Part shown: in pieces, positions 13,394 to 22,209 of the stretch
Numbering within the stretch: the first letter of the stretch is position 1
Layout of the letters: each line of letters starts with the position of its first letter
From: Streptococcus oralis
GTDB taxonomy: Bacteria; Bacillota; Bacilli; Lactobacillales; Streptococcaceae
Length of the DNA stretch: 64,000 nucleotides
NCBI RefSeq assembly: GCF_016028255.1
Contig: NZ_CP065707.1
Span: 496,001-560,000, forward strand
Direction of reading: 5' to 3'
Notes under the pieces: generated by a model
What the model saw: the letters and a program-made list of their open reading frames with translations, nothing else
What the model was told of the DNA's origin: nothing
The model's database searches: none
Position numbers and translations under genes: made by a program

Positions 13394-14431
13394 ATGAAAG
13401 CATACACAGAGCGTGTATTTGGAAATCATGAGGGTAAGGATGTCTTGGCCTATCGCTTTGAGACTGACAGTGGCTACCAACTAGAAATCATGACCTATGG
13501 TGCGACCATCTTGCGCTATGTCACACCTGACAAGGCTGGAAATTTTGCCAATGTTATCTTGGGCTTTGATGATTTTGATAGCTATGTAGGCAATAGTCCC
13601 AAGCATGGAGCAAGTGTAGGTCCTGTAGCGGGCCGTATTGCAGGTGCGACATTTGAGCTTAATGGCCAGACCTATAATCTTGAAGTCAACAATGCCAGCA
13701 ACTGTAACCACAGTGGTTCAACAGGTTGGGATTCAAGCTTGTTTGAATTGGTAGAGGTGAGCGCCCATGGCTTGACCCTCTACACAGAGCGTACAGATGG
13801 GACAGGAGGATTCCCTGGTAATCTCAAGATATGGATCAGCTATCATTTGGAAGAAACTGGTGCTTACGAAGTCAGCTATAAGGTGACGACAGATCAGGAT
13901 ACGCTTGTCAATCCCACTAATCACAGCTACTTCAACTTGTCTGGTGATTTCACGCAGACAATTGACCGCCATGTCTTCCAACTAAATACGGAGGGCATTT
14001 ACCCAATCGCTCCAGACGGAGTTCCGGCTAAGACTCCAGATGCTACTCGTGATGTAGTGAAACATATCTACAATGGAGCTTTGTTGAAGGACATCTTTGA
14101 AGAGGAAGATGAGCAAATCCAGTTGGTATCTGGTTTGGATCACCCATTTGCCCTTCCTGCCGGTCATGACAATGCTGGTTTCCTTTATGACCAAAACTCA
14201 GGTCGTTTCCTGCTGTTCAAGACAGAGGCCCCTTGCTTTGTGGTCTACACAGCAAACTTTGTGGATGAGAGTGTCATCATCGGAGGCCAGCCAATGGTGC
14301 AACACAATGGTATTGCCCTTGAAGCGCAAGCTTTACCAGATGCCATTCACAGCGACCTCAAAGACCAAGTCATTCTCAAAGCAGGGGAAACTTTCACCAG
14401 CAAAACTCGCTACGAGCTTGTTGTAAAATAA
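13394..14431 (+). CDS. galM: Aldose 1-epimerase (galactose mutarotase)
   Basis: Interconverts alpha and beta anomers of galactose/glucose, feeding beta-galactose released by galactosidases into catabolism. Start chosen at the ATG at 13394 with AAAGGAGA upstream; the longer frame from 13334 has no ribosome site. The 345-aa length is typical. Family motifs include the histidine in NPTNHSYFNLSGD (catalytic acid region) and the glutamate in NGIALEAQALPDA (catalytic base region). It is the last gene of the glycan operon and is followed by a terminator. Confidence 0.93.
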   Translation: MKAYTERVFGNHEGKDVLAYRFETDSGYQLEIMTYGATILRYVTPDKAGNFANVILGFDDFDSYVGNSPKHGASVGPVAGRIAGATFELNGQTYNLEVNNASNCNHSGSTGWDSSLFELVEVSAHGLTLYTERTDGTGGFPGNLKIWISYHLEETGAYEVSYKVTTDQDTLVNPTNHSYFNLSGDFTQTIDRHVFQLNTEGIYPIAPDGVPAKTPDATRDVVKHIYNGALLKDIFEEEDEQIQLVSGLDHPFALPAGHDNAGFLYDQNSGRFLLFKTEAPCFVVYTANFVDESVIIGGQPMVQHNGIALEAQALPDAIHSDLKDQVILKAGETFTSKTRYELVVK

Positions 14432-14433
14432 AA

Positions 14434-14458
14434 AGAAGAGCTGGTTTCTAGCTCTTTT
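14434..14458 (+). terminator. Terminator after galM
   Basis: The arms agagct/agctct around a short loop are followed by TTTT directly after the galM stop. It marks the boundary between the glycan operon and the minus-strand immunity cluster. Confidence 0.7.
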
Positions 14459-14509
14459 GAGTTCCGTGCTGTTGTATTGACCTTAGAGGCAGTTTGGTCA
14501 GTACATGGC

Positions 14510-15067
14510 TTATTTTTCTTTTTTCTGTTTCTCGATTCTCTCTAACATTCTGTTTTTACGCTCCTCCAGTTCTTGGATTTGCTTGAGCAAAAGATCTGAA
14601 AAGTCACTATCAAGCTCTTCAGCCTCTCCACTACTATACCAATCTAAGGCGACAATGTGATTATTTTTATCAAAGCAGAAAATCATATCTCCATCACCGA
14701 TGATAGACAGAAAAGGGATATAATCTACAAAGCCTAGTTCATGTAATTCTTTGGTCTTCAGTCGAATGTCTAGAAAATCAGGTATCTCATTTGCAATACC
14801 GTAAACCTTAATACCACGACAGAATGTCCAAAATGGGGCGACATCAAATGCTTTGGCTCTTGGCCACAGTTCCTCCCTAACTTCCATATAGAGTCCGCCT
14901 AGGGGTGACATGGTAAATTCTCTAAAGTCGTCTGGAAGACTGATTTGATACAGTTTTTCAAAATCTTCTATATCCTGTTCGGAGGGTTCATTTCCCATGC
15001 AGGCTACAACTTGGTAGGTTTTAGAATCATAATGATGAAAATAATCATAGACTTTTTCTAGTGACAT
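14510..15067 (-). CDS. SMI1/KNR4 (SUKH) family protein, probable immunity protein
   Basis: 185 aa with a SUKH-like core: an N-terminal helix, EQDIEDFEKLYQISLPDDFREF (the family's LP-x-D/E-F/Y signature) near residue 36-56, then GGLYMEVRE and SIIGDGDMIFCFD. The C-terminus is a charged helix. SUKH proteins are best known as immunity proteins against contact-dependent or secreted toxins, and it stands in a row of similar genes. No toxin gene lies beside it. The target is unknown. Confidence 0.75.
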   Translation of the reverse strand: MSLEKVYDYFHHYDSKTYQVVACMGNEPSEQDIEDFEKLYQISLPDDFREFTMSPLGGLYMEVREELWPRAKAFDVAPFWTFCRGIKVYGIANEIPDFLDIRLKTKELHELGFVDYIPFLSIIGDGDMIFCFDKNNHIVALDWYSSGEAEELDSDFSDLLLKQIQELEERKNRMLERIEKQKKEK

Positions 15068-15079
15068 GGTTACACCTCT

Positions 15080-15802
15080 CTATCCTAGGTAAATATATTC
15101 GACAACTAAATCACAAAGCCGATTATCCTTATCATAGCCAAAGTAGACGGGATAGACTCCGTCTCCAAAACCTGATTGGATCATCGGAATGCTTAGGTCA
15201 GTGTTGGGGATTTTAAAATTAATCCAATCCCCGCCCTCACGTTGATAAAGGGGATTGTCTATGGCATTTTGGGCAAAAACTGCTGCAAAGAAATCATCGT
15301 AGATATTTTTGTCAGGATTTTCTTTATACCAATTGTCTTCAAAATCGCAGTAGGCATTCTTGGTGTCAACGTCCACTATTGTTGCCAGACCTGCGTCAAC
15401 TGCAAATCCAAAATAAGAGTCTTTTTCAACAGTGTCTATATCTTCATCACCAGTCAGTGCTTCATAGTAGATGACTGGCACTTGATCTGTAAATTGGATT
15501 CTCGTTGCTACATACCTGTAGTGATCTTCTTCTAACTTGGCTACTAAGGTTTTTATTCTATATGTTCCTTTGGGAACAGATTGTAAGTAGGGCTTTTCCT
15601 CTCTACGGAGCCAGACCAAAGGATCGCGAACCAGAATTTCTCCGCTAGGGAAAGTCACTTTCCCCATATCCAAAACAAAAATTTCTGCACCCTGTATTTC
15701 TTTCCTATCAAAATAGTCTGCATAATTGATAGACGAAGTGAGCAGGTGTTTTATTTCTTGGTATTTCTGTAACCACTCTTGTGAAGTTTGTATTTTTTCC
15801 AT
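15080..15802 (-). CDS. DUF4241-type protein, immunity-like
   Basis: 240-aa soluble protein. The order FPSGEILVRDPL, VPKGTYRIKTLVA, FGFAVDAGLATIVD, FGDGVYPVYFGYD and a C-terminal VVEYIYLG resembles DUF4241 proteins (recognised from memory). It begins 12 bp upstream of the SUKH gene and is probably co-transcribed with it. Biochemical role is unknown; the company it keeps suggests toxin immunity. Confidence 0.65.
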   Translation of the reverse strand: MEKIQTSQEWLQKYQEIKHLLTSSINYADYFDRKEIQGAEIFVLDMGKVTFPSGEILVRDPLVWLRREEKPYLQSVPKGTYRIKTLVAKLEEDHYRYVATRIQFTDQVPVIYYEALTGDEDIDTVEKDSYFGFAVDAGLATIVDVDTKNAYCDFEDNWYKENPDKNIYDDFFAAVFAQNAIDNPLYQREGGDWINFKIPNTDLSIPMIQSGFGDGVYPVYFGYDKDNRLCDLVVEYIYLG

Positions 15803-15897
15803 AAACAGCTCCTTTCTAAATCTTTTATTTTAGGTTGGTACTTTCTGAGTTAGAGAATTGTGTACTCATTATCATTTTTCCTACAAATGCATTCATT

Positions 15898-16488
15898 CTA
15901 TGCTTTTATTTCCCTAATGATCGAAAAGATTAGGTCTTTAAGACTTTCTGCGACATACACAACTTCATCAGGATCATGAATATAGCAAAGAATCTGACCT
16001 TCTTTTCCTTCTTTGTCAGGATCAAAATCCAGCATCAGGAAACAGCTGTCACAATATTCGGCAAAAGGAATCCATCTTTTATTAAAAAGGTAGGGTTTTA
16101 TCCTGCTATCTTTCATTTTTTCAATATCTTCACCTGTAAAATACTCAGGAAATTCAGTCAAGAGTGTGTCTCTGTTTTGAAAATAGTGTTTAGTTTTTTC
16201 GATTGCCTGCAGGCTCAGCAAGCAAAATGCCATGTCTCTTTCATCTACAAGGCAAGGCAGAATACTGAGATAGTTACTCCCGTTTTTATAGTTGTAAAGC
16301 TCTTTTACATCATCAGGCAGAGTTATCTCAAATTTCTCTTCCAATGCTGCTATTTCTTCCTCAGAAGCGCCGGATATCTCCTGATAATCGTCCAGATATT
16401 CTTCCTCCACAGGATCATCCAAATCCCATTCTTCAAAGTTTTCGCAAATGTACTCTTCTATCTTTTTTATCTCATTCCTTATCTGCAT
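15898..16488 (-). CDS. Second SMI1/KNR4 (SUKH) family protein
   Basis: 196 aa. The SUKH signature is clear: EEEIAALEEKFEITLPDDVKELYNYKNGSNYLSILPC (starting about residue 39; only its pattern matters here), with the LPDD and a following aromatic. WIPFAEYCDSCFLMLDFDPD is the second typical block. It is not closely similar to the SUKH gene at 14510, so the two probably answer different toxins. AT-rich compared with the flanking housekeeping genes. Confidence 0.75.
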   Translation of the reverse strand: MQIRNEIKKIEEYICENFEEWDLDDPVEEEYLDDYQEISGASEEEIAALEEKFEITLPDDVKELYNYKNGSNYLSILPCLVDERDMAFCLLSLQAIEKTKHYFQNRDTLLTEFPEYFTGEDIEKMKDSRIKPYLFNKRWIPFAEYCDSCFLMLDFDPDKEGKEGQILCYIHDPDEVVYVAESLKDLIFSIIREIKA

Positions 16489-16512
16489 ACCATCCGCCCT
16501 TTAGTCTGTTAA

Positions 16513-17585
16513 TTACAGCTCTCCTTCAATAATTTGTTGCATATATGCTGGCATATCATTTACAAATTCCGCAAAACTGCACATATCTTTCAACTCTTCA
16601 TGCTCTATATCATAGGAAGCTACCTTCTTTGTTTTAGGATTCCATACAATATAGATATGGTCATAACCTCCCGTCTGTTTAGAAATACGTAGGACTTTCT
16701 GTCTGCCTTTTTTCATCGGAACAGTATTGATTAAAGAAAAAAACTCTATCCATTTAAAATCACAGTCATTAAGTTCAAAATGTAATTCCTCGCTTTGAAG
16801 AAAATCAATGACCACCTTAGGCAGTTTAAATGGCTTCAGTTCATCCAGTTTATTTTGTAAACTGTGGTATTCTTCAGGCTCTAACTGCTTAAAATAGTCA
16901 GCCATCTCTTCATCGCCATTTTCAAGTGCGATGCTGTATGGACGCATACCGCCTTTTTCGGTTATTGTTACATCTGCTCCATTTTCCACAAGATATTGAC
17001 ACATTTTCAAATCAACATACCTAGCGGCTACACATAGCGGAGTTGGTTTAAAAGGATAGACCGTATCAGGGGCATTGTAGTTAATATTAACTCCGTTCTT
17101 TATAAAGAAATCAAGCACATCATAATTTTTGTCTGAAACCGCACTGCGAAATGCCTGTCCGCCGTATTTTTCTACCCTATGACCTAACTCGTGGATAAGA
17201 GGCAGGTTCTCGTATTTTTTCCATATAAAGCCTGTTCAAAGGCTTCTGTTTTTACCTCATTTACACAGTTCACCTTTGCGCCATGTTCTACCAGATACCT
17301 GATAATAGCTTCGTCACAATACCTTACGGCAAGCAGAAATGCTGGATTGCCTTTTACATTCAGATTGACGCCCTTTTCCACCAGCCATTTTAGAGAGTCA
17401 AAACCTTCCATAATCAAAGCGATGTCTAAAGGTGACAAAGTGGTATACTTACCTATTTTTATACCCTTTTCAATATCCCATCCCTTTGAAAAATACTCAT
17501 CTAATGCCGATGTATTTCCATTTATAATATCATTTACAATTTGTGGAACAGATTTAAAATTTCCTATATCTTTTAATTTGACCAT
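16513..17585 (-). pseudogene. Ankyrin-repeat protein split by a frameshift in an A6 run
   Basis: Two minus-strand frames (17184-17585 and 16513 up to about 17215) join into one ankyrin protein of about 357 aa when one base is added in the A6 run at 17215-17220 (plus-strand T6). The bridge then reads YENLPLIHELGHRVEKYGG and continues into an ankyrin repeat without a stop. Repeats such as FLLAVRYCDEAIIRYLVEHGA and PLCVAARYVDLKMCQYLVENGA are visible on both sides. In the upstream frame the site reads GGA AAA AAT, i.e. the heptamer A AAA AAT. Broken gene, phase-variable gene and programmed -1 frameshift are all possible. Confidence 0.75.
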
Positions 17586-17610
17586 TTTAAGTCTCCTACA
17601 GATTATGTAC

Positions 17611-18675
17611 TCATCTGTTATAATTTATTTCCCCTAAAGGAAGCGGATTAGGATTTAAGCTTACCCAGAGAACTGAAAGTTCACACAAACGTTCAATTAT
17701 AGTATCTTCATCACTGCCTTTTGCACGGATGCTGGAAATCAGTTCCTTAGTTTCTTCCAGTTCTTCTTCGGAAAGCGGTGTGCCTGAAGCGAAATGATTT
17801 GGCAGGGCTTTAAGCATGTTCCGGTAGTGTTTATCCCAGTTGACACCGCCATTTCTATAGAGCTCATCCTGTACGCGCCCTGTTATACGGATCACTTCGC
17901 CTTGTACAGTTTTCGCTGGCCCACTTGAAGGAATCAACATCTCCCAAAGTTCATCGTATTGCTTTTGCCAAGGACCATCTTCTACAATAATAGGAGAAAC
18001 TCCGTCATGTACCTTGCGTTTCGGAGCAGGCTTTACATCAAACAGTGCATAGAGTCTCTCAAGCCCTGCTTCTGTTTCAGTCAAGTAATCTTTATTAAAG
18101 TTTTCTCTGTGAAATTCAAAATCCTTTCCGATTAGTTCGACTCTTTCTGCCATATCAGGAGTTACCTCAGCGCCCGCCTTTATGAGCATTTCTGCAATTT
18201 CTGCTACCTGTGCAATATTAATCTGCCTACAAGTAGCAAGGGCTTCAGCTAAAGGAGTTCGTCCCATAACAGTTTTGGGATTAACATCTGCACCTTTTTC
18301 AATCAAAAAACTGACTATCTTAGGTCGGAAAAACCTTGCTGCCGTATGTAGAGGTGTACTCCCATATGTATCAGTTTTTTGTATATCTCCGCCTAATTCA
18401 TATAGCAGTTTTACAGTATCTCTCCCCAAAGTGGCATGTGTATATAATGGTGTACGCCCATAATAATCAGGAGTATTTACATCTAAACCCTGTTCCACCA
18501 GCCAGATAACAAGCTCATCAGGAACACCTCCAAAATGAAGTGCCGTATTTAAGCTGTATCTGCCGTCATGAGCAGTAAGCTCACATTTATCATATACGGC
18601 TTTAAGAGCTTCAATATCTCCTGCTGTAATCAGTTCATCAAAATTTTTAGGTAAGGTCACTCTTTTTTTGGACAT
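17611..18675 (-). CDS. Ankyrin-repeat protein
   Basis: 354 aa, with about four ankyrin repeats in residues 1-170: NTALHFGGVPDELVIWLVEQG, TPLYTHATLGRDTVKLLYELG, TPLHTAARFFRPKIVSFLIEKG and TPLAEALATCRQINIA. The C-terminal half (about 200-354) has no repeat I recognise; it ends with an acidic helical stretch. No signal or membrane segment. It is the upstream neighbour of the split ankyrin gene, with a 25-bp gap. Family function is protein binding; in this cluster an immunity or antitoxin-like role is inferred. Confidence 0.75.
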   Translation of the reverse strand: MSKKRVTLPKNFDELITAGDIEALKAVYDKCELTAHDGRYSLNTALHFGGVPDELVIWLVEQGLDVNTPDYYGRTPLYTHATLGRDTVKLLYELGGDIQKTDTYGSTPLHTAARFFRPKIVSFLIEKGADVNPKTVMGRTPLAEALATCRQINIAQVAEIAEMLIKAGAEVTPDMAERVELIGKDFEFHRENFNKDYLTETEAGLERLYALFDVKPAPKRKVHDGVSPIIVEDGPWQKQYDELWEMLIPSSGPAKTVQGEVIRITGRVQDELYRNGGVNWDKHYRNMLKALPNHFASGTPLSEEELEETKELISSIRAKGSDEDTIIERLCELSVLWVSLNPNPLPLGEINYNR

Positions 18676-18720
18676 TGTTCTTCTCCTTTAATATAAAACC
18701 AACATTTGCATTTTATATTT

Positions 18721-19128
18721 CTAAACCCACTTAAGCCCATTAACATTTTTAAGAATCATAGATCTTCCATCGTAGTCATTTTTTAACTCGATTTCTTTTT
18801 CCTTGACCGAAATGTTGTTGTACCAGTGATCTAAGCTGGCATATTTTCCTGTATGGATATTGATAAGCATACTTGTTATAGGATTCCAAGTCCCTTTCTT
18901 TACTGTTTCTGCAAGCAAATAATAGGCATCTAAAAATATGAGATTTCTTCCATACATCCAAAATGGAAGCTGAATATTTAACAAAGGCAATTTTGCAGAA
19001 AAAATATCATCTCCACGTGGTGGCACGGTTTCATAATGAAATTCTATCTCACTCCCATAATATGCTATCGTTGCTCCTTCGCAACCGATGCTTTGAGGAA
19101 TCCCCTCCTCAGCTACTAAAAATTCCAT
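18721..19128 (-). CDS. Uncharacterised 135-aa protein in the immunity cluster
   Basis: I do not recognise a family. It is soluble and beta-rich, with a Trp-rich end (HWYNN, NGLKWV) and no signal peptide. It is the first gene of the minus-strand cluster 14.5-19.1 kb, with a plausible GGAG ribosome site. Size and context resemble single-domain immunity proteins. Confidence 0.6.
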   Translation of the reverse strand: MEFLVAEEGIPQSIGCEGATIAYYGSEIEFHYETVPPRGDDIFSAKLPLLNIQLPFWMYGRNLIFLDAYYLLAETVKKGTWNPITSMLINIHTGKYASLDHWYNNISVKEKEIELKNDYDGRSMILKNVNGLKWV

Positions 19129-19179
19129 TGGCTTCTCCTTATGTTGTAATTGGATGAACTCTGACCAGACTCTCCACGT

Positions 19180-20412
19180 TTACAACCAGACTGTAAAGGT
19201 AATCACCTGCTTTTTATAGCTGACAAAGATTTTTCCTCTAAACAGGCTGACAAGGTGTTGAGCCATAGAGAGGCCAATGCCATACCCAGAGGTGGTTTGG
19301 TTATTGTGTGATGTTTCGGCGCGATAAAAGCGGTCAAAGAAGCGTTTAATATTGGCAGGCTGCCCATCCTTGTAGTCGTTAGACACAGTGATACAGGTGC
19401 GCTTGCGTAGGAGATAGGCCTTGCGTTTGAGAGCTAGACGGATGGTGCCTGCTGGATCACAGTATTTGCGGGCATTATCGAGTAAAATACTGAGTAATTC
19501 GTAAAATTCCTCCTGAGAAACTTTTTCTATGATATCTGCTTCAATCAGGCTTTCAAATTTTTTATCCTCTTTGGTAAAGAGAGGAGCAAAGTCTGAGGCG
19601 ACCTTTTCAGCGATGACGGAGATGTTTTGAGGAGCTAGTTTGATATCTTCTTGCTCCTCGAGCCGAGCAAGTCGGATCAGTCTTCCAATCAAGTGGTTGA
19701 GACGCTCGGTCTGTTCCTTGGTACTGATGCTCCACTCGGTCTCTCCTTCCATGAGTTCCTGAAGCTCGGTATTGGCTGAGATGATAGCCAGCGGTGTTTT
19801 GAGTTCATGACCTGCATTAGTGATAAACATCCGTTGTTTCTCATAGTTTTTGACGAAGGGACGGATAACAATCCCAGAAATCAAGGTAAAGAGCAGAGCA
19901 AGGAGAAATAGGCTAGCCAGTGATAACCAGATAGAGACTTGAAAGAGGGTGTCCCGTTCGCGAATGTAGTTGGTAGCTTCAAAGAAGACTAGGAGCTTAC
20001 CCGAAGCTGTCTGACTAATCTGGTAGGTGAAGTAGCGCCCGTTGCGGGTAATCGTGCCATAGGTTTCCTGTTTTTTAAGAATTTTCTGGAGAAAATCTCT
20101 GACGTCTGCTTCGGTCAGTGATTGGACATTGCCCAGAGAAATAGTGTAGTCATTCCCCTTTTCTCTGACAGAGAAATACTGAAAATTGTAGATAATCCCT
20201 TCCTGAATGTTCTTTTTGGTGAAACTTTCCTTGATTTCATCTGTGATTGGGAGTTCGCCTTCATTTTTAGACAAGATGGAGAGGACGGTTTGGATATTAT
20301 CCTCTGTCTGAGTATAGACGATGCTATTCATCAAGACCAGAAAAAATGCAAGAATCAGAGCGATGGCAGCAGTGGCTGTGACAATAAACTTGATGCGTAG
20401 TTTTCGAAACAT
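19180..20412 (-). CDS. relS: RelS-type sensor histidine kinase
   Basis: 410-aa membrane kinase. A TM helix lies at about 10-32, an extracytoplasmic sensor at about 33-157 and a second TM at about 160-185. The H-box NAGHELKTPL has the phosphorylated His at 202, with N and G boxes (LLDNARKYCD, SGYGIGLSMAQHL). It abuts its response regulator directly. The triple relP-relR-relS order matches the S. mutans relPRS operon, where the two-component system controls a small alarmone synthetase. Name rests on that synteny. Confidence 0.8.
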   Translation of the reverse strand: MFRKLRIKFIVTATAAIALILAFFLVLMNSIVYTQTEDNIQTVLSILSKNEGELPITDEIKESFTKKNIQEGIIYNFQYFSVREKGNDYTISLGNVQSLTEADVRDFLQKILKKQETYGTITRNGRYFTYQISQTASGKLLVFFEATNYIRERDTLFQVSIWLSLASLFLLALLFTLISGIVIRPFVKNYEKQRMFITNAGHELKTPLAIISANTELQELMEGETEWSISTKEQTERLNHLIGRLIRLARLEEQEDIKLAPQNISVIAEKVASDFAPLFTKEDKKFESLIEADIIEKVSQEEFYELLSILLDNARKYCDPAGTIRLALKRKAYLLRKRTCITVSNDYKDGQPANIKRFFDRFYRAETSHNNQTTSGYGIGLSMAQHLVSLFRGKIFVSYKKQVITFTVWL

Positions 20413-21087
20413 CTAGTCTCCTCCTATCAGTTGGAAAGGCCCTTCTGCCGGCCCAAGTATTTGTAAGCTAGACTGGACACTTTGGAGTTTTTGGCGTAGG
20501 TAGGAAATATAGAGAAAAACGAGCTCGTGATCACTTTCTTCTAGCTCATCTGGCCAGACTTGCTCTAGTAGTTGTTGACAACTGAGGGTCTGGTTAGCAT
20601 GCTGGATAAGGAGGGTCAAGAGTTGAGTCTCCTTTTTCCCTAAACGAATGCTGTTTGTAGCAGCTAATTCTTGTTCGTTAATATCCAAGCGAGTATTTCC
20701 TAATTGGACCGTATCTGGGGTATAGTCCTCCAGACGGCGGGCAGTAGAACGGAGTCTAGCCAATAGTTCCTTGAGAGAGAAGGGTTTGGTCAAGTAGTCG
20801 TCGGCACCTGCATCGAGTCCGGTTACACGGTCATCTACTTCCGCCATGGCTGTCAGCATGATGACGTGGGTCGTATTGCCCAACTGGCGGATTTCTTTGA
20901 GGGCTTCGATTCCTGTCTTGATCGGCATCATGATGTCAAAAATCATGAGGTGATAGTGGTTAGTTGTAGCTTTTTCGACAGCATCTTGTCCATTAAAAAC
21001 AGAATCAATGCTATAGCCTTCGCGTTCTAAAGCAACAGTGATGACGCGATTTAGTTGAGCTTCATCTTCGGCAAGTAGGATTTTCAT
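20413..21087 (-). CDS. relR: RelR-type OmpR-family response regulator
   Basis: 224 aa. Receiver domain with the phospho-acceptor Asp in MIFDIMMPIKTG and Lys in DDYLTKPFSLKELL. The C-terminal winged helix (about 130-220) is shorter than usual for OmpR. The stop codon directly abuts relS. It lies 9 bp downstream of the RelP gene, so all three share a transcript. Confidence 0.85.
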   Translation of the reverse strand: MKILLAEDEAQLNRVITVALEREGYSIDSVFNGQDAVEKATTNHYHLMIFDIMMPIKTGIEALKEIRQLGNTTHVIMLTAMAEVDDRVTGLDAGADDYLTKPFSLKELLARLRSTARRLEDYTPDTVQLGNTRLDINEQELAATNSIRLGKKETQLLTLLIQHANQTLSCQQLLEQVWPDELEESDHELVFLYISYLRQKLQSVQSSLQILGPAEGPFQLIGGD

Positions 21088-21096
21088 AGGTTCTCC

Positions 21097-21717
21097 TTAG
21101 TCTTGGTCAGATCGCTGAATCAAATCACGGATGGTCTGCATGGTCAAGTCGCATGAAGCAAGCTCATCGGCACAACGTTTGAGCTCGCGCGTGATTCGTT
21201 CAGGATTTTGGATGTTTTTCTTGTACTTCATCTGGTGCTCAAGGCTGGCCCAGGAATCCATGGCAATCGTGCGTAGCTGGATCTCGATAAAGTAGGTACC
21301 TTGGGCATTCCCCAGACAGTCTGGGTAGGGGGTAGTCACCTCGAGAATCAGATGATAGGAACGGTAGCCATTAGGTTTGACCTGACGGATATAGTCTTTC
21401 TCTTTGAAAATATGGATGGTGGGTATCTGACGAATATACTCTACGATGCGGTAGATATCATCTGTAAAGCCTGTGATGATCCGAACACCGATAGCATCTC
21501 GGATTTCTTTGAGAGCGGATTGACTCGTCTGAGGAAGGCCTTTGCGTTGGCATTTTTCACGCATACTTTTTTCTGTTTTGATGCGTGCATGCAAATGCTC
21601 ATATAGTTTGAGGGAGGTTTCTTTTTTGTAATTAGCTGCGGCTTCTTCCATATCTTGAATAAAGGTCTGCAAGATAGTGGGTAAGTAGACTTCGCAAGGG
21701 CCATAGATAGAGTTCAT
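21097..21717 (-). CDS. relP: Small alarmone synthetase RelP ((p)ppGpp synthetase)
   Basis: RelA/SpoT-type synthetase domain without a hydrolase domain, making (p)ppGpp from ATP and GDP/GTP. Motifs: SMREKCQRKG, IRDAIGVRIITGF, KPNGYRSYHLILEV and FIEIQLRTIAMDSWASLEHQMKYK. The start is placed at the MNSIYGP methionine (21717, 206 aa). In-frame ATGs at 21729 and 21759 exist but lie within a hairpin-bearing leader and no start has a strong ribosome site. Neighbouring relR and relS identify the relPRS arrangement. Confidence 0.85.
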   Translation of the reverse strand: MNSIYGPCEVYLPTILQTFIQDMEEAAANYKKETSLKLYEHLHARIKTEKSMREKCQRKGLPQTSQSALKEIRDAIGVRIITGFTDDIYRIVEYIRQIPTIHIFKEKDYIRQVKPNGYRSYHLILEVTTPYPDCLGNAQGTYFIEIQLRTIAMDSWASLEHQMKYKKNIQNPERITRELKRCADELASCDLTMQTIRDLIQRSDQD

Positions 21718-21740
21718 AGGCTGGTCCATTCTAAGAATAA

Positions 21741-21807
21741 CTCGTATTGCTACGAGCATAGATTCTAATAGTATTTGTCATTCTATTATACCATGAAAGC
21801 GATAGCA
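21741..21807 (-). promoter_or_regulatory. relPRS promoter, leader hairpin and cre-like box
   Basis: On the minus strand an extended -10 TGGTATAAT lies at 21785-21793. A 13/14 cre match (tgaaagcgatagca, 21794-21807) abuts it upstream. Downstream of the expected start site ctcgta-ttgc-tacgag forms a 6-bp hairpin in the leader. CcpA control of alarmone synthesis is a reasonable inference. Confidence 0.6.
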
Positions 21808-21843
21808 GGGTGAGATTCTATTGATAAAGAGGGAACGAGAATT

Positions 21844-21872
21844 TTGACAAAGGAGTCCATTAGAGATATAAT
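21844..21872 (+). promoter_or_regulatory. Consensus promoter of the CstR-like gene
   Basis: TTGACA (21844-21849), a 17-bp spacer and TATAAT (21867-21872), both perfect hexamers. It is divergent from relP. No TACCC/GGGTA palindrome is seen here, so autoregulation through the same operator as at 26778 is not apparent. Confidence 0.85.
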
Positions 21873-21899
21873 GAAGAAAAATCGACCAAGGATAAGAAG

Positions 21900-22157
21900 A
21901 TGACAAACTCAAAGTATATTACACGCCTGAAACGTTCAGAGGGGCAGTTGCGTGGAATTCAAAAGATGATCGATGAAGATCGTGATTGTGCAGATATCAT
22001 TACCCAGTTGACAGCGGTTCGTTCGAGTGTGGAGCGCGTGATTGAGATGATCATTACCGAGAATCTCACAGCCTGTATCAACCAACCCCTAGACGACCCT
22101 GAGGCTCAAAAAGAACGCTTAGAAAAGGCTGTTCAGTACCTAATCAAACGAAAATAG
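21900..22157 (+). CDS. cstR: CsoR/FrmR-family repressor, CstR-like persulfide sensor
   Basis: 85-aa all-helical DUF156 repressor. The two conserved cysteines are present (C30 in EDRDCADI, C59 in NLTACI). The His four residues before the second Cys, which copper-sensing CsoR uses as ligand, is replaced by Asn (N55). A Cys-Cys site with no His is the signature of CstR, which senses persulfides and polysulfides. A rhodanese/CoA-disulfide-reductase operon with a matching operator type lies 2.5-5 kb away. Name is inferred from these residues and that context. Confidence 0.75.
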   Translation: MTNSKYITRLKRSEGQLRGIQKMIDEDRDCADIITQLTAVRSSVERVIEMIITENLTACINQPLDDPEAQKERLEKAVQYLIKRK

Positions 22158-22209
22158 TAGTTCTCTATGTGATAGAACAAGATAAGAAAGTAGATCACAG
22201 GTGGGAAAG

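Noticed and set aside
15976..16512. 178-aa plus-strand ORF opposite the second SUKH gene
   Set aside because: Phe/Ile-rich antisense product of an AT-rich, charged protein; the minus-strand gene has the recognisable SUKH signature.
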